Below are positions 1 through 7,568 of a DNA stretch of 13,294 nt, piece after piece. Position 1 is the stretch's first letter, and each line of letters starts with the position of its first letter. Position numbers and translations under genes: made by a program. Below the pieces are notes generated by a model. That model did not search any database and had not been told where the DNA came from. It saw only the letters and a list, made by a program, of their open reading frames with translations. The stretch lies in contig JALUTJ010000376.1 in assembly GCA_027057985.1 (NCBI GenBank), positions 1 through 13,294 on the forward strand, in the 5' to 3' direction. The stretch is from Chromatiales bacterium. Its GTDB lineage: Bacteria; Pseudomonadota; Gammaproteobacteria; UBA6429; Thiohalophilaceae.

Positions 1-41
1 ATATGGCTACAGTTATTTCAGATTCATTTAAAACAGATAAA

Positions 42-68
42 TATTATTCATTGAAGAAATGAATAATA
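42..68. repeat. AT-rich perfect inverted repeat upstream of the DUF1800 gene
   Basis: Bases 42-52 (TATTATTCATT) are the exact reverse complement of 58-68, giving an 11-bp stem with a 5-base loop (GAAGA). No T-run follows on either strand, so it is a poor intrinsic terminator. It lies about 110 bases before the DUF1800 start, so it could be an operator, or an mRNA hairpin at the end of a gene left of the window. The rest of 1-179 holds no gene and no convincing sigma-70 promoter that I can see. Confidence 0.5.
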
Positions 69-167
69 AAAGAATAATAATGTTTTGTCGTTCCGGTTCT
101 TGGTGTTCCCTTTGTTAGCTGTCTGGTGATAAGGACCTGGTAAAACAATAATTTGTATTACTAGTAA

Positions 168-175
168 AAGGAGAT
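168..175 (+). promoter_or_regulatory. Strong Shine-Dalgarno of the DUF1800 gene
   Basis: AAGGAGAT starts at 169, within a run of A's. It is strongly complementary to the 16S rRNA 3' end, and GGAG ends six bases before the ATG at 180. This fixes the start codon and predicts efficient translation. Confidence 0.8.
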
Positions 176-179
176 CACC

Positions 180-2075
180 ATGCGCACTAGCAGAAGGATA
201 CTTGCCGGGTTACTGTTTGCGTTATACAGCGCGATAACACTCGCAGTTGGTTTCACTCCCATTACCGCAATAGACTGGGATGAAACAGCCGTCAGAAAAG
301 TACTCCATACCTTTGCCTTTTCCGGTTTCGCCACGGATCAGCAAATTCATATCTGGGCCGATATGCCACCTGAGCTGGCGATACAGGAAATGCTCACCTT
401 CGATCCCGTGAATCCTTTACTCTCTCCTCCGGAGGATGCAACGGTATTGCACGCCACTAATCTTGAAACACTACAGAATTTCTGGGGTGTGGATTCGCCG
501 GATAACACTGTTGCGCAGGATCAGTGGAAGAAATACTCATTTTTGCAAACGCTCAACAATGGCACAGTTCGGCTTAGTACCCAGAATCTGAAAAATACCT
601 GGCTACAGGCAACCAATACACGCGGCATCAATCCATTTCTGCATAAGGTTGGCCTTTATCTGACTAACTACCAGATGTCGATTCGTGTCTCTAAAACACG
701 GGCTGCACTGATGCGAAATTTCTATGATCAGGCAATAAATGATCTTGCCCGTTCAGCACGCGGTGAAATAAATTTCTTTGATTTACTGGCAGATGGTGCT
801 TCATCTGCAGCCGTGTCACGCGCTTACCGCCACATGTATAACCGCTATGCCAATGGAAAGTTCTATGGTAATGATGATTTTGCCCGTGAATTTCATCAGC
901 TGTTTTTCAAGATACAGGGCGTTACCGAGGTTGGTACACCAGACTTTCCCGGGCAGCAATACCATGAAAACATCACCATTGAACATACCGCATGGTTGCT
1001 TACCGGCATGAACCTGACCCGACAGGATAATGCCTATGGCTCAGACGACAAGCCTGACTGGTTTCTCTATCCTATCGATTTTTACAGTGATTATAACGTG
1101 AAGTATCATCATGCTGATTGCCTGGAAATCTATAACTCGGCAAACGGTACTGCAAATATCTGCGGTGCAACTGCAAAAGAAAAGCTGTTTAACCTGGCAC
1201 AGATTGCCGGTTATCACCAGGAAAGTCTCGATAATATGCCAGTGGCAATTATTGATTATTTTGCAGATGATAATATCGATGATACCAAGAAAGCTATCAT
1301 TCAGTCTGCATGGCGTGAGACAGAACCAAAAGACCTGCTGGCATTCCTGCGTGCTTATGCTATATCGGACATGTTCCATAATGCGACTACCTATAAGTAT
1401 CATAACGCCTTTGATCGTAATCTCATTGTGCTTAATCAGAATACACTGAGTAACGAAGAAAGTTTTTCCCGCAGGCAATCCCTCTTTGGCCAGATGAGAA
1501 CAGAAGGTGCTGAGGTTTTTCATCCGGCACATGATGTCTTTGGTGGTCAGACTGGTCTACAGGCAGCCAATAACCCAAATATCTTTAAAGCAGCCTATAG
1601 TCGAAATGTTCTGAAGCCCTGGGTACTTGGTGAGGTGGAACGAACTTATACCGACTCTGCTGGAAATATAAAGACATGGACAAAGGAATGGGGCAGTGTT
1701 GTACCAAAGCATCATGGTATATATGAAGTAAAACATGTTGCCAAATGGCTATGGAAACGCTTTGTTGCAGATGGTGACAAGAACCTGGATCTGCAGGCAA
1801 AGGCACAGATCTATGCCATGCTTGCTACCGGCTACGACTTCGGTTACCTCGCCAGTATAACCTATCCCGGTGTCTATACAGCGGATCAGGCTTTCAGCAC
1901 TCTCGAAATTCAGACAAATACTGACCTGCATAATCTCTATCACCAGGTTAAAGCAGCGGTGATCGAGCTTGATAGTATCGATCCGGTTGTAAGAAAAGAA
2001 GCAAATGAACGTGTTGGTCTGGCTGTGAATTTCATTACCGCAACGCCTTATATTTATGCGCTGGAAGGAGAATAA
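180..2075 (+). CDS. Exported DUF1800 family protein
   Basis: A 631-residue protein whose biochemical role I cannot name. The N-terminus looks like a Sec signal peptide: MRTSRR, a hydrophobic stretch at residues 7-24, and a possible cut near A30. The DUF1800 call rests on two regions. Residues 38-72 resemble the family's opening helical segment (VRKVLHTFAFSGF). Residues 231-276 match the hallmark region, with DDFAREFHQLFFKIQG followed by ENITIEHTAWLLTGM, where other members read roughly 'N-ArEl-ELftlG ... ytE-Dv-e-ArALTGw'. Residues 383-402 (PKDLLAFLRAYAISDMFHNA) fit the late conserved helix. C314 and C328 could form a disulfide outside the cytoplasm. The gene ends two bases before a DUF1501 gene, the usual partner of this family, so the two are probably co-transcribed and co-translated. 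It diverges noticeably from the family consensus, so the assignment is good but not certain. Confidence 0.75.
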   Translation: MRTSRRILAGLLFALYSAITLAVGFTPITAIDWDETAVRKVLHTFAFSGFATDQQIHIWADMPPELAIQEMLTFDPVNPLLSPPEDATVLHATNLETLQNFWGVDSPDNTVAQDQWKKYSFLQTLNNGTVRLSTQNLKNTWLQATNTRGINPFLHKVGLYLTNYQMSIRVSKTRAALMRNFYDQAINDLARSARGEINFFDLLADGASSAAVSRAYRHMYNRYANGKFYGNDDFAREFHQLFFKIQGVTEVGTPDFPGQQYHENITIEHTAWLLTGMNLTRQDNAYGSDDKPDWFLYPIDFYSDYNVKYHHADCLEIYNSANGTANICGATAKEKLFNLAQIAGYHQESLDNMPVAIIDYFADDNIDDTKKAIIQSAWRETEPKDLLAFLRAYAISDMFHNATTYKYHNAFDRNLIVLNQNTLSNEESFSRRQSLFGQMRTEGAEVFHPAHDVFGGQTGLQAANNPNIFKAAYSRNVLKPWVLGEVERTYTDSAGNIKTWTKEWGSVVPKHHGIYEVKHVAKWLWKRFVADGDKNLDLQAKAQIYAMLATGYDFGYLASITYPGVYTADQAFSTLEIQTNTDLHNLYHQVKAAVIELDSIDPVVRKEANERVGLAVNFITATPYIYALEGE

Positions 2076-2077
2076 AA

Positions 2078-4102
2078 ATGAAAAGAAGGGATTTTATCAA
2101 GAATATTTTCTATACAAGTTCTGCTGCCAGCATGGCAGGTATGACCACAATTCCATTTAGCAATGCTTATGCAGACAAGATATATGGTGAGTTTTTCCGG
2201 CGTACACTGGTAGATGTGATGCTGCTGGGTGGTGCAGACCTGCGCTTCCTGTTTGTGCCGCATCCGGACGAGCCTGCCACGGCAACTTATACCGCCAAGT
2301 TCTGGGAGTCGCGTAAAACACTTTATAATGTTTATGACAGCGCAAGCAGTACAACACTGAAGTACCCGGACTATAATAGTTTATGGACCGGTGTAGCAGG
2401 GCAGCCGTTATTGCCCGCTCTCTATGATGAGGTCGAATATAATGGTTTTAAATTTGGCATTCATAAAAATGCTGGCTGGCTCAGAGAACAGTTTATCAAT
2501 GGTAATGTTGCCATCGTCTGTAATGTTTATGGTTCAACAAATCGACGTCATGATCACTCGCAGCTCATTATGCATACCGGTGACAGGGCAACCAGCCAGT
2601 TTGTTTATGATCGTGATGGCTGGGGTGGTCGCCTGGCCAAGATAATGGGTGCTGATGCCAACGTCGTGCCGGTAAGTGGTGGTGTGCCGCCTTTTGCCAA
2701 TACCACGAATAGTGACAATCGTCTCGACCAGGTGGTGCATGTCAAGGACAGCCGTAATTTTGCTTTACCAAAAGGTAATGCCAGCCAGACTTCACAACAG
2801 AGCATTCTTGGACGTGCGCTCAAGGCCTATTATGAAAAGCACGGCGAAGATATCGATGCAAAACTGGCCTCGGGTGAATTACCACCTAACTGGCCTTACA
2901 AGAAGTTTTTGCAGCATGAGCGTTCTTTGCGAACTTTTGGTGATGCGTTTAAAACCCGGCTCGATTCGGTGCTGAGTAGCCCGCTTCAGTCTTTTGTTGA
3001 TTTATACAAGAATTCCTATAACAAGGGCTTTGCTTTACAGTGCCGTAACTTGTTCGAATGCCTGATCGGTTCGGATATTTTACGTCTTCGCAGTGCCTAT
3101 ATGGAATACAGCAGCTGGGACACACACCATTCTGAAAAATCACGCATGGAAAAGAATCTCCTTGATGTTTTTGGTAACAGCGGTGGCCTGGCTACACTCA
3201 ATACCGAGCTGAAAAAAATCGATGGTGCCAATGAGAGTCTGGTCTATGTCTTTACCTCGGACTTTGGTCGTCAGATCAAGGTAAATGGTGCCCAGGGTAC
3301 CGACCATGGTGAGGGCACCTATATGATACTGCTTGGTGATGAAGTTAATGGTGGTATACATGGTGAAATGTTCCCGCAATCAGAAGTGACACCCGATGCC
3401 AATGGTGTGACCCGTTTCGATATTCAGGGTGCAGATATCGAAGGTAAAACCGGGTTTGAGCATGTTCTGTCTAAACTCTGTGACTGGGTGCAGTACGGAT
3501 CTGGCAACCAGGTTTTCCCGATACTTGGAACGACTCAAGCACCCAAACTCGAGCCTAATGTCGATCTGGGCACACTGTTCAATCCGGGGTATAAAATCAT
3601 GGGTGAGATCAAGGTGATCAACACGACCAAACACCTCAGGGGAGTTACGGTTACCGCAACGAACCAGTCAGGGGTCTCAAAATCAACACTAACTCCGAGA
3701 AATAGTCATTATGATATTGATGGTCTGTCAAATGATGTTTACCTGGTTACACCAAAGAAGGATTATTATAGCTTTGAACCAGCGAGCCGCCTGATCAATA
3801 TATCTAATAGTGATGTTAATGATGTTGACTTTGCTGCAATACCGCATCTGCAAATTACCAACATCTTCTATAATGGGCTGAACTGGGCAGACAACACTGA
3901 ACGTCTGATGATCGTTGCGGGTTATAATTTTGTGCCGGGGCAGACTACATACACACTGGGTGGACAGGCACCTTTACGTCTGGCTTATGAATCAGCAACC
4001 TATGTCTGGATTTATTATCCACTTGATGTTACCAGCGGTGAAATCACTATAACGACTCCAACGGAAAGTTATGTTCACCCGGTTCTGATAGAGAATCTGT
4101 AA
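2078..4102 (+). CDS. Tat-exported DUF1501 family protein with C-terminal beta domains
   Basis: A 674-residue protein. It begins KRRDFIK, a twin-arginine motif, followed by a modestly hydrophobic stretch and a likely signal-peptidase site after A32 (AYA). DUF1501 hallmarks appear in order: DVMLLGGADLRFLFVP (46-61), HDHS (158-161), GWGGRLAKIMGAD (181-193), WDTHH (347-351), TSDFGR (393-398) and GTDHGEG (407-413). DUF1501 belongs to the alkaline phosphatase/sulfatase-like superfamily, so the spaced Asp and His residues could bind metal; the reaction is unknown. Residues about 505-588 look like a carboxypeptidase-regulatory-like beta sandwich (GVTVTATN, YDIDGL, YSFEPASR). Residues about 590-670 look like an IPT/TIG domain (AGYNFVPG, YTLGGQAP, SGEITITTP). 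The SD AAGGAG at 2065-2070 lies inside the end of the DUF1800 gene, seven bases from the ATG. A soluble periplasmic or surface location is inferred; no membrane anchor is visible. Confidence 0.82.
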   Translation: MKRRDFIKNIFYTSSAASMAGMTTIPFSNAYADKIYGEFFRRTLVDVMLLGGADLRFLFVPHPDEPATATYTAKFWESRKTLYNVYDSASSTTLKYPDYNSLWTGVAGQPLLPALYDEVEYNGFKFGIHKNAGWLREQFINGNVAIVCNVYGSTNRRHDHSQLIMHTGDRATSQFVYDRDGWGGRLAKIMGADANVVPVSGGVPPFANTTNSDNRLDQVVHVKDSRNFALPKGNASQTSQQSILGRALKAYYEKHGEDIDAKLASGELPPNWPYKKFLQHERSLRTFGDAFKTRLDSVLSSPLQSFVDLYKNSYNKGFALQCRNLFECLIGSDILRLRSAYMEYSSWDTHHSEKSRMEKNLLDVFGNSGGLATLNTELKKIDGANESLVYVFTSDFGRQIKVNGAQGTDHGEGTYMILLGDEVNGGIHGEMFPQSEVTPDANGVTRFDIQGADIEGKTGFEHVLSKLCDWVQYGSGNQVFPILGTTQAPKLEPNVDLGTLFNPGYKIMGEIKVINTTKHLRGVTVTATNQSGVSKSTLTPRNSHYDIDGLSNDVYLVTPKKDYYSFEPASRLINISNSDVNDVDFAAIPHLQITNIFYNGLNWADNTERLMIVAGYNFVPGQTTYTLGGQAPLRLAYESATYVWIYYPLDVTSGEITITTPTESYVHPVLIENL

Positions 4103-4111
4103 AACTGAAAT

Positions 4112-4140
4112 CCCCGTTACCTGTATTTCAGGTAACGGGG
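4112..4140. terminator. Bidirectional terminator between DUF1501 gene and yffB
   Basis: CCCCGTTACCTG (4112-4123) and CAGGTAACGGGG (4129-4140) form a perfect 12-bp stem with loop TATTT. One more T-A pair (4111/4141) extends it. On the + strand AATGTTTT follows. On the - strand ATTTCAGTTTT follows. It lies between two convergent stop codons (4102 and 4147) and can serve both transcripts, though the T-runs are short. Confidence 0.85.
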
Positions 4141-4146
4141 AATGTT

Positions 4147-4488
4147 TTACTGTAATTTTTTGCTTATAGCTTCGGTAAAACCGACTTCAAGCAGGTTATT
4201 TGCTTCGATAACCGGTCGTTTTATCAGGGTAGGATTTTGATAGAGTAAATCTATTGCCTGCTTATCCGATGAAATCGCTTTATCCTCATCAGTTAACTGG
4301 CGCCAGGTCGTGCTGCGCTTGTTGATAAGTCTGTCACGACCGAGTTTCTTTACCCATTCACCAAGCTGTTTTTTACTAATACCATCTTCTCTAAAATCGT
4401 GAAACTGGTAGTCGATGGACTGTTGTTCCAGCCAGCGCCGGGCCTTTTTTACCGTATCACAATTTTTAATGCCATAAACTTTCAGCAT
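4147..4488 (-). CDS. yffB: ArsC/Spx-like thioredoxin-fold protein, YffB type
   Basis: A 113-residue cytoplasmic protein of the ArsC/Spx thioredoxin-fold family, close in size and pattern to E. coli YffB. Visible landmarks are the N-terminal YGIKNCDTVKKARRWL (5-20) with Cys10, RSTTWRQL (58-65), and NPTLIKRPVI (85-94) with Arg91 in the position of the conserved family Arg. There is one catalytic-type Cys followed by DT, not a CXXC pair. True arsenate reductases share this fold, but the KNCDT start and the dap neighbourhood favour YffB. Its function is poorly defined; a glutathione-dependent reductase role has been suggested for the family. It begins 21 bases after the dapD stop on the same strand and has no obvious promoter, so it is probably co-transcribed with dapD. 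In E. coli yffB lies next to dapE, so the link with diaminopimelate genes recurs. Confidence 0.88.
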   Translation of the reverse strand: MLKVYGIKNCDTVKKARRWLEQQSIDYQFHDFREDGISKKQLGEWVKKLGRDRLINKRSTTWRQLTDEDKAISSDKQAIDLLYQNPTLIKRPVIEANNLLEVGFTEAISKKLQ

Positions 4489-4509
4489 AATCTAATCCAT
4501 GTAGAGAGA

Positions 4510-5334
4510 TCAGATATCACGTAACAACTCGTTGATACCGACCTTGCTCAGGGTCTTTGCATCCACTTTCTTGACGATAACCGCACAGTACAGGCTATAG
4601 CTGCCATCTTTGGAAGGCAGGTTACCGGAAACCACCACTGAACCGGCCGGGATTCGGCCATAGGAGATTTCACCGGTTTCACGATCATAGATACGGGTAC
4701 TCTGACCGATATAAACACCCATGGAAATAACAGAGCCTTCTTCAACGATGACACCTTCTACCACTTCGGAGCGGGCACCGATAAAGCAGTTATCTTCGAT
4801 AATGGTGGGGGCAGCCTGTAATGGTTCCAGCACACCGCCGATACCGACACCACCTGAGAGGTGTACGTTTTTACCAATCTGGGCACAGGAGCCAACCGTG
4901 GCCCAGGTATCAACCATGGTACCGCTGTCTACATAGGCGCCGATATTGACATAGGAAGGCATCAGGATAACACCGGGTGAAACATAGGCACCTTTACGAA
5001 CGGTGGCAGGTGGAACAACCCGTACACCGGCTTCACGGAAATCACGTGAATTGAAATCGGCATACTTTGAATCGACCTTGTCAAAGTAGTTGGTGAAACC
5101 ACCTTTCATGAATTCATTGTCATTGATACGGAATGACAGTAAAACCGCTTTTTTCAGCCACTCATTTACAACCCAGTCACCGTCTCTCTTTTCTGCCACG
5201 CGCAGGGTACCGGCATCAATCTGGTTAATGGTTTCGCTAACAGCTTCCTTGACGATGGTATCGACACTACGTGGGGTAATATCGGCACGGTTCTCAAAGG
5301 CGTTCTCGATGATGGTCTGTAAATCGTTGCTCAT
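4510..5334 (-). CDS. dapD: 2,3,4,5-tetrahydropyridine-2,6-dicarboxylate N-succinyltransferase
   Basis: DapD transfers succinyl from succinyl-CoA to tetrahydrodipicolinate, the committed step of the succinylase route to meso-diaminopimelate and lysine, in the cytoplasm. It has 274 residues, the same length as E. coli DapD. The N-terminal helical domain covers about 1-100 ([16 protein letters not shown] at the start). Residues about 105-235 carry the hexapeptide-repeat left-handed beta helix ([18 protein letters not shown]). The active-site block [14 protein letters not shown] (141-154) is intact, with Asp142, and RSEVVEG holds Glu190. The C-terminus ([15 protein letters not shown]) is typical. 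The family functions as a trimer. An SD-like GAGAAG lies eight bases before the ATG. It follows dapC by 99 bases, so it could be co-transcribed or have its own promoter. Confidence 0.97.
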   Translation of the reverse strand: MSNDLQTIIENAFENRADITPRSVDTIVKEAVSETINQIDAGTLRVAEKRDGDWVVNEWLKKAVLLSFRINDNEFMKGGFTNYFDKVDSKYADFNSRDFREAGVRVVPPATVRKGAYVSPGVILMPSYVNIGAYVDSGTMVDTWATVGSCAQIGKNVHLSGGVGIGGVLEPLQAAPTIIEDNCFIGARSEVVEGVIVEEGSVISMGVYIGQSTRIYDRETGEISYGRIPAGSVVVSGNLPSKDGSYSLYCAVIVKKVDAKTLSKVGINELLRDI

Positions 5335-5393
5335 AATAGTATCTTCTCGTTGTAAAATTTAGTTTGACCTGGCGGTTTGACGAAGGTGGCTAT

Positions 5394-5421
5394 TTTATAG
5401 GGGCAGGCCCTGAGATGCCAG
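5394..5421 (-). promoter_or_regulatory. Possible promoter of dapD
   Basis: In the 99-base gap between dapC and dapD the minus strand reads CTGGCA (5421-5416), a 16-base spacer, then TATAAA (5399-5394). The -10 is good and the -35 is weak. It would give a leader of about 50 bases before the dapD ATG. Tentative; dapD could instead be read through from dapC. Confidence 0.35.
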
Positions 5422-5433
5422 TTTTTGCCGCTT

Positions 5434-6624
5434 TTATTGCATAAAATCACGGATTCGATGTGCCGCTTCGATGCACTCATCCAGCGAAGCCACCAGTGCC
5501 ATGCGCACATGCCCACTGCCGGGATTGATATCATCACTTTCCCGGGACAGGTAACTTCCGGGGAGCACGGTAATATTCTGTTGTTCGAACAGATCTCGGG
5601 CAAAGTCCTCATCGCTGGCGGGGGTTTTCAGCCACAGGTAAAAACCGGCATCCGGTTTTATTACCGGTAGCACCGGCTGCAGTATCTCGATAACGGCATC
5701 GAACTTCTGCTGATAGAGCTGGCGATTGGCTTTGACATGCTCTTCATCCTGCCAGGCAACAATGCTGGCTTTCTGATGATGCACGGGCATGGCACAGCCA
5801 TGATAGGTGCGGTACTTGAGGAAGCGAGCCAGGATTTCGCTGTCCCCGGCAACAAAACCCGAACGCAGTCCGGGCAGGTTGGATCGTTTAGACAGGCTGT
5901 GAAAAACCATGCAGCGCCGGTAATCATTATGTCCCATCTCACTGGCTGCTTGTAGTAGTCCTGTTGGTGGCTGCTGTTCATCGAAATAAATTTCGGAATA
6001 ACATTCATCTGCAGCAATAATAAAGTCGAACTTATCCGCCAGCTGAATAAGCTTTTTAAGCCGTTCACTGTCGATGACGGCGCCGGTGGGATTGCCGGGT
6101 GAACAGATATAAAGTAACTGGCAACGCTGCCAGGTGTCATCACTGACAGCGTCAAAGTCTGGCAGGTAAGCCCCGTCTTCAGTAGTATTGAGGTAACAGG
6201 GCTCGGCACCGGCGAGGTAGGCGGCCCCTTCATAGATCTGGTAGAACGGGTTTGGCATCACCACCAGAGCATCTTTATGCCTGTCGACCACAGCCTGGGC
6301 AAAGGCAAACAGGGCTTCACGGGTGCCATTGACCGGGAGCACATGCTTCTCAGCATCCAGACTGTCTTCAGCAAGATTGAAGCGCCGAATCAGCCAGTTG
6401 GCAATGGCCTGACGCAATTCGGGTAGCCCCCGGGTCAGGGGATAGGCAGAGACCCCTTCGAGCTGCTGTGCCAGTTCCTGCATTACAAATTCAGGTGCTT
6501 TATGTTTAGGTTCACCAATCGATAATGCGATATGATCCCGATCGGGATTACCGGTAACCCCGTCTTTTAGTCGGGCCAGTTTTTCAAAGGGGTAGGGATG
6601 CAGTTTTTCGAGTTCGGGGTTCAT
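5434..6624 (-). CDS. dapC: Succinyldiaminopimelate transaminase
   Basis: A 396-residue fold-type I PLP aminotransferase. DapC converts N-succinyl-2-amino-6-ketopimelate plus glutamate to N-succinyl-LL-diaminopimelate, the step right after DapD. The start MNPELEKLHPYPFEKL is characteristic of the DapC family and settles both start and function. The PLP-site residues are present: SPGNPTG (175-181, Asn178), ADECYS (205-210, Asp206 and Tyr209), the Schiff-base lysine in HSLSKRSN (Lys246), LPGLRSGF with Arg254, and the substrate-carboxylate Arg374 in GHVRMAL. Adjacent dapD supports DapC over a generic AspC-like enzyme. It starts only 23 bases from the divergent EamA gene, and a good promoter for it lies inside that gene. 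It has only a weak SD (AAAAG directly before the ATG). Confidence 0.93.
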   Translation of the reverse strand: MNPELEKLHPYPFEKLARLKDGVTGNPDRDHIALSIGEPKHKAPEFVMQELAQQLEGVSAYPLTRGLPELRQAIANWLIRRFNLAEDSLDAEKHVLPVNGTREALFAFAQAVVDRHKDALVVMPNPFYQIYEGAAYLAGAEPCYLNTTEDGAYLPDFDAVSDDTWQRCQLLYICSPGNPTGAVIDSERLKKLIQLADKFDFIIAADECYSEIYFDEQQPPTGLLQAASEMGHNDYRRCMVFHSLSKRSNLPGLRSGFVAGDSEILARFLKYRTYHGCAMPVHHQKASIVAWQDEEHVKANRQLYQQKFDAVIEILQPVLPVIKPDAGFYLWLKTPASDEDFARDLFEQQNITVLPGSYLSRESDDINPGSGHVRMALVASLDECIEAAHRIRDFMQ

Positions 6625-6647
6625 CTTTTTAGTTAGTATCGTCAGTT

Positions 6648-7568
6648 ATGCAAAAAAAGAACAGTATAAGCCAGAGTAGTTTTTCCGCCAAATACTATCA
6701 GCACCCGCTGATGCCGGTGCTGGGCCTGCTTTTTGCCGCGAGCATGTGGGGATTGATCTGGTATCCACTGCGCCTGCTGGAAGATAATGGGCTTAACGGC
6801 TTATGGGCATCGGCATTGATGTACTGTGGCACACTGGTTGTTGCGATCCCGGTTTTATGGCGGGGCTGGCATGAATGGAAGCAGCAGCCGTGGCTGTTTT
6901 TCTTTATGGCACTGGCGACGGGCTGGACCAATATCGCCTTTATCCTCGCGGTGCTGGATGGTAACGTGGTTCGAGTACTGTTACTGTTTTATCTTTCCCC
7001 CCTGTGGGCCACGCTGCTGGGGGTGATGTTTCTTGGTGAAAAACTATCCTCCCGTTCCTACTTGATTCTGCTCATTGCCATGGTGGGCGCAGTGATTATG
7101 TTATGGAACACCTCGCTGGGTTTTCCGGCTCCTCAGGATAGTGCAGACTGGCTGGCACTCTCATCCGGTGTTGCCTTTGCGGTAACCAATGTGCTGATCC
7201 ATAAGCTGGAACAGGCCACGGTTATGGTAAAAACCGCAACCGGCTGGCTCGGGGTAATACTGATTGCCTTTATTATGATTCTGTACCGCGATATACCCTT
7301 ACAGGTTACTGCACCAGTAATCGCTGGTGCCTGGTTATTGGGGGCTCTGGTGATGACGTTGATGAATATTGCCGTTGTCTTTGGTGTCAGTTATATGCCG
7401 GTACATCGATCTGCCGTCATTCTTTTATTCGAGATCGTGGTGGGCGCAGTATCATCATTACTGTTAACAAATGAAGTGATTACAATGCGAGAGTGGGTTG
7501 GTGGTGGCATGGTGGTGCTGGCGGCATACCTGACTGCAACCAGCCAGGTTGATGACAGGGCACACTAA
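6648..7568 (+). CDS. DMT superfamily EamA-type permease
   Basis: A 306-residue inner-membrane protein with about ten hydrophobic segments arranged as two EamA halves, roughly residues 24-155 and 168-297. Family features include a membrane-embedded Trp-rich first helix (ASMWGLIWYPLRLL, 31-44) and FYLSPLWATLLGVMFLGEKLS (114-134), the usual 'P-w--ll---flgE-l' signature closing the first half. FEIVVGAVSSLLLTNEVIT (261-279) is the matching site in the second half. EamA proteins export or import metabolites such as amino acids; the substrate cannot be read here. The cytoplasmic lead of about 20 residues is charged. A start at Met22 is possible, since neither Met1 nor Met22 has an SD. The stop overlaps the next ATG (TAATG), so it forms a coupled pair with the VOC gene. 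Confidence 0.9.
   Translation: MQKKNSISQSSFSAKYYQHPLMPVLGLLFAASMWGLIWYPLRLLEDNGLNGLWASALMYCGTLVVAIPVLWRGWHEWKQQPWLFFFMALATGWTNIAFILAVLDGNVVRVLLLFYLSPLWATLLGVMFLGEKLSSRSYLILLIAMVGAVIMLWNTSLGFPAPQDSADWLALSSGVAFAVTNVLIHKLEQATVMVKTATGWLGVILIAFIMILYRDIPLQVTAPVIAGAWLLGALVMTLMNIAVVFGVSYMPVHRSAVILLFEIVVGAVSSLLLTNEVITMREWVGGGMVVLAAYLTATSQVDDRAH
6663..6691 (-). promoter_or_regulatory. Promoter of dapC, inside the 5' end of the EamA gene
   Basis: On the minus strand TTGGCG (6691-6686) is followed by a 17-base spacer and TATACT (6668-6663), a good sigma-70 arrangement. Transcription would start near 6656, about 30 bases before the dapC ATG at 6624. The elements overlap the first codons of the divergent permease gene. 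Confidence 0.6.

Noticed and set aside
1041..1532. 163-codon open frame antisense to the DUF1800 gene
   Set aside because: It lies wholly within a longer gene with an SD, signal peptide and family motifs; no independent support.
4147..4488. Arsenate reductase (arsC) as part of an arsenic resistance locus
   Set aside because: There is no ars regulator or pump nearby; the KNCDT start, length and dap context fit YffB better.
5661..6233. 190-codon frame inside dapC on the same strand
   Set aside because: Out-of-frame reading of dapC, whose PLP-site residues are in the other frame.
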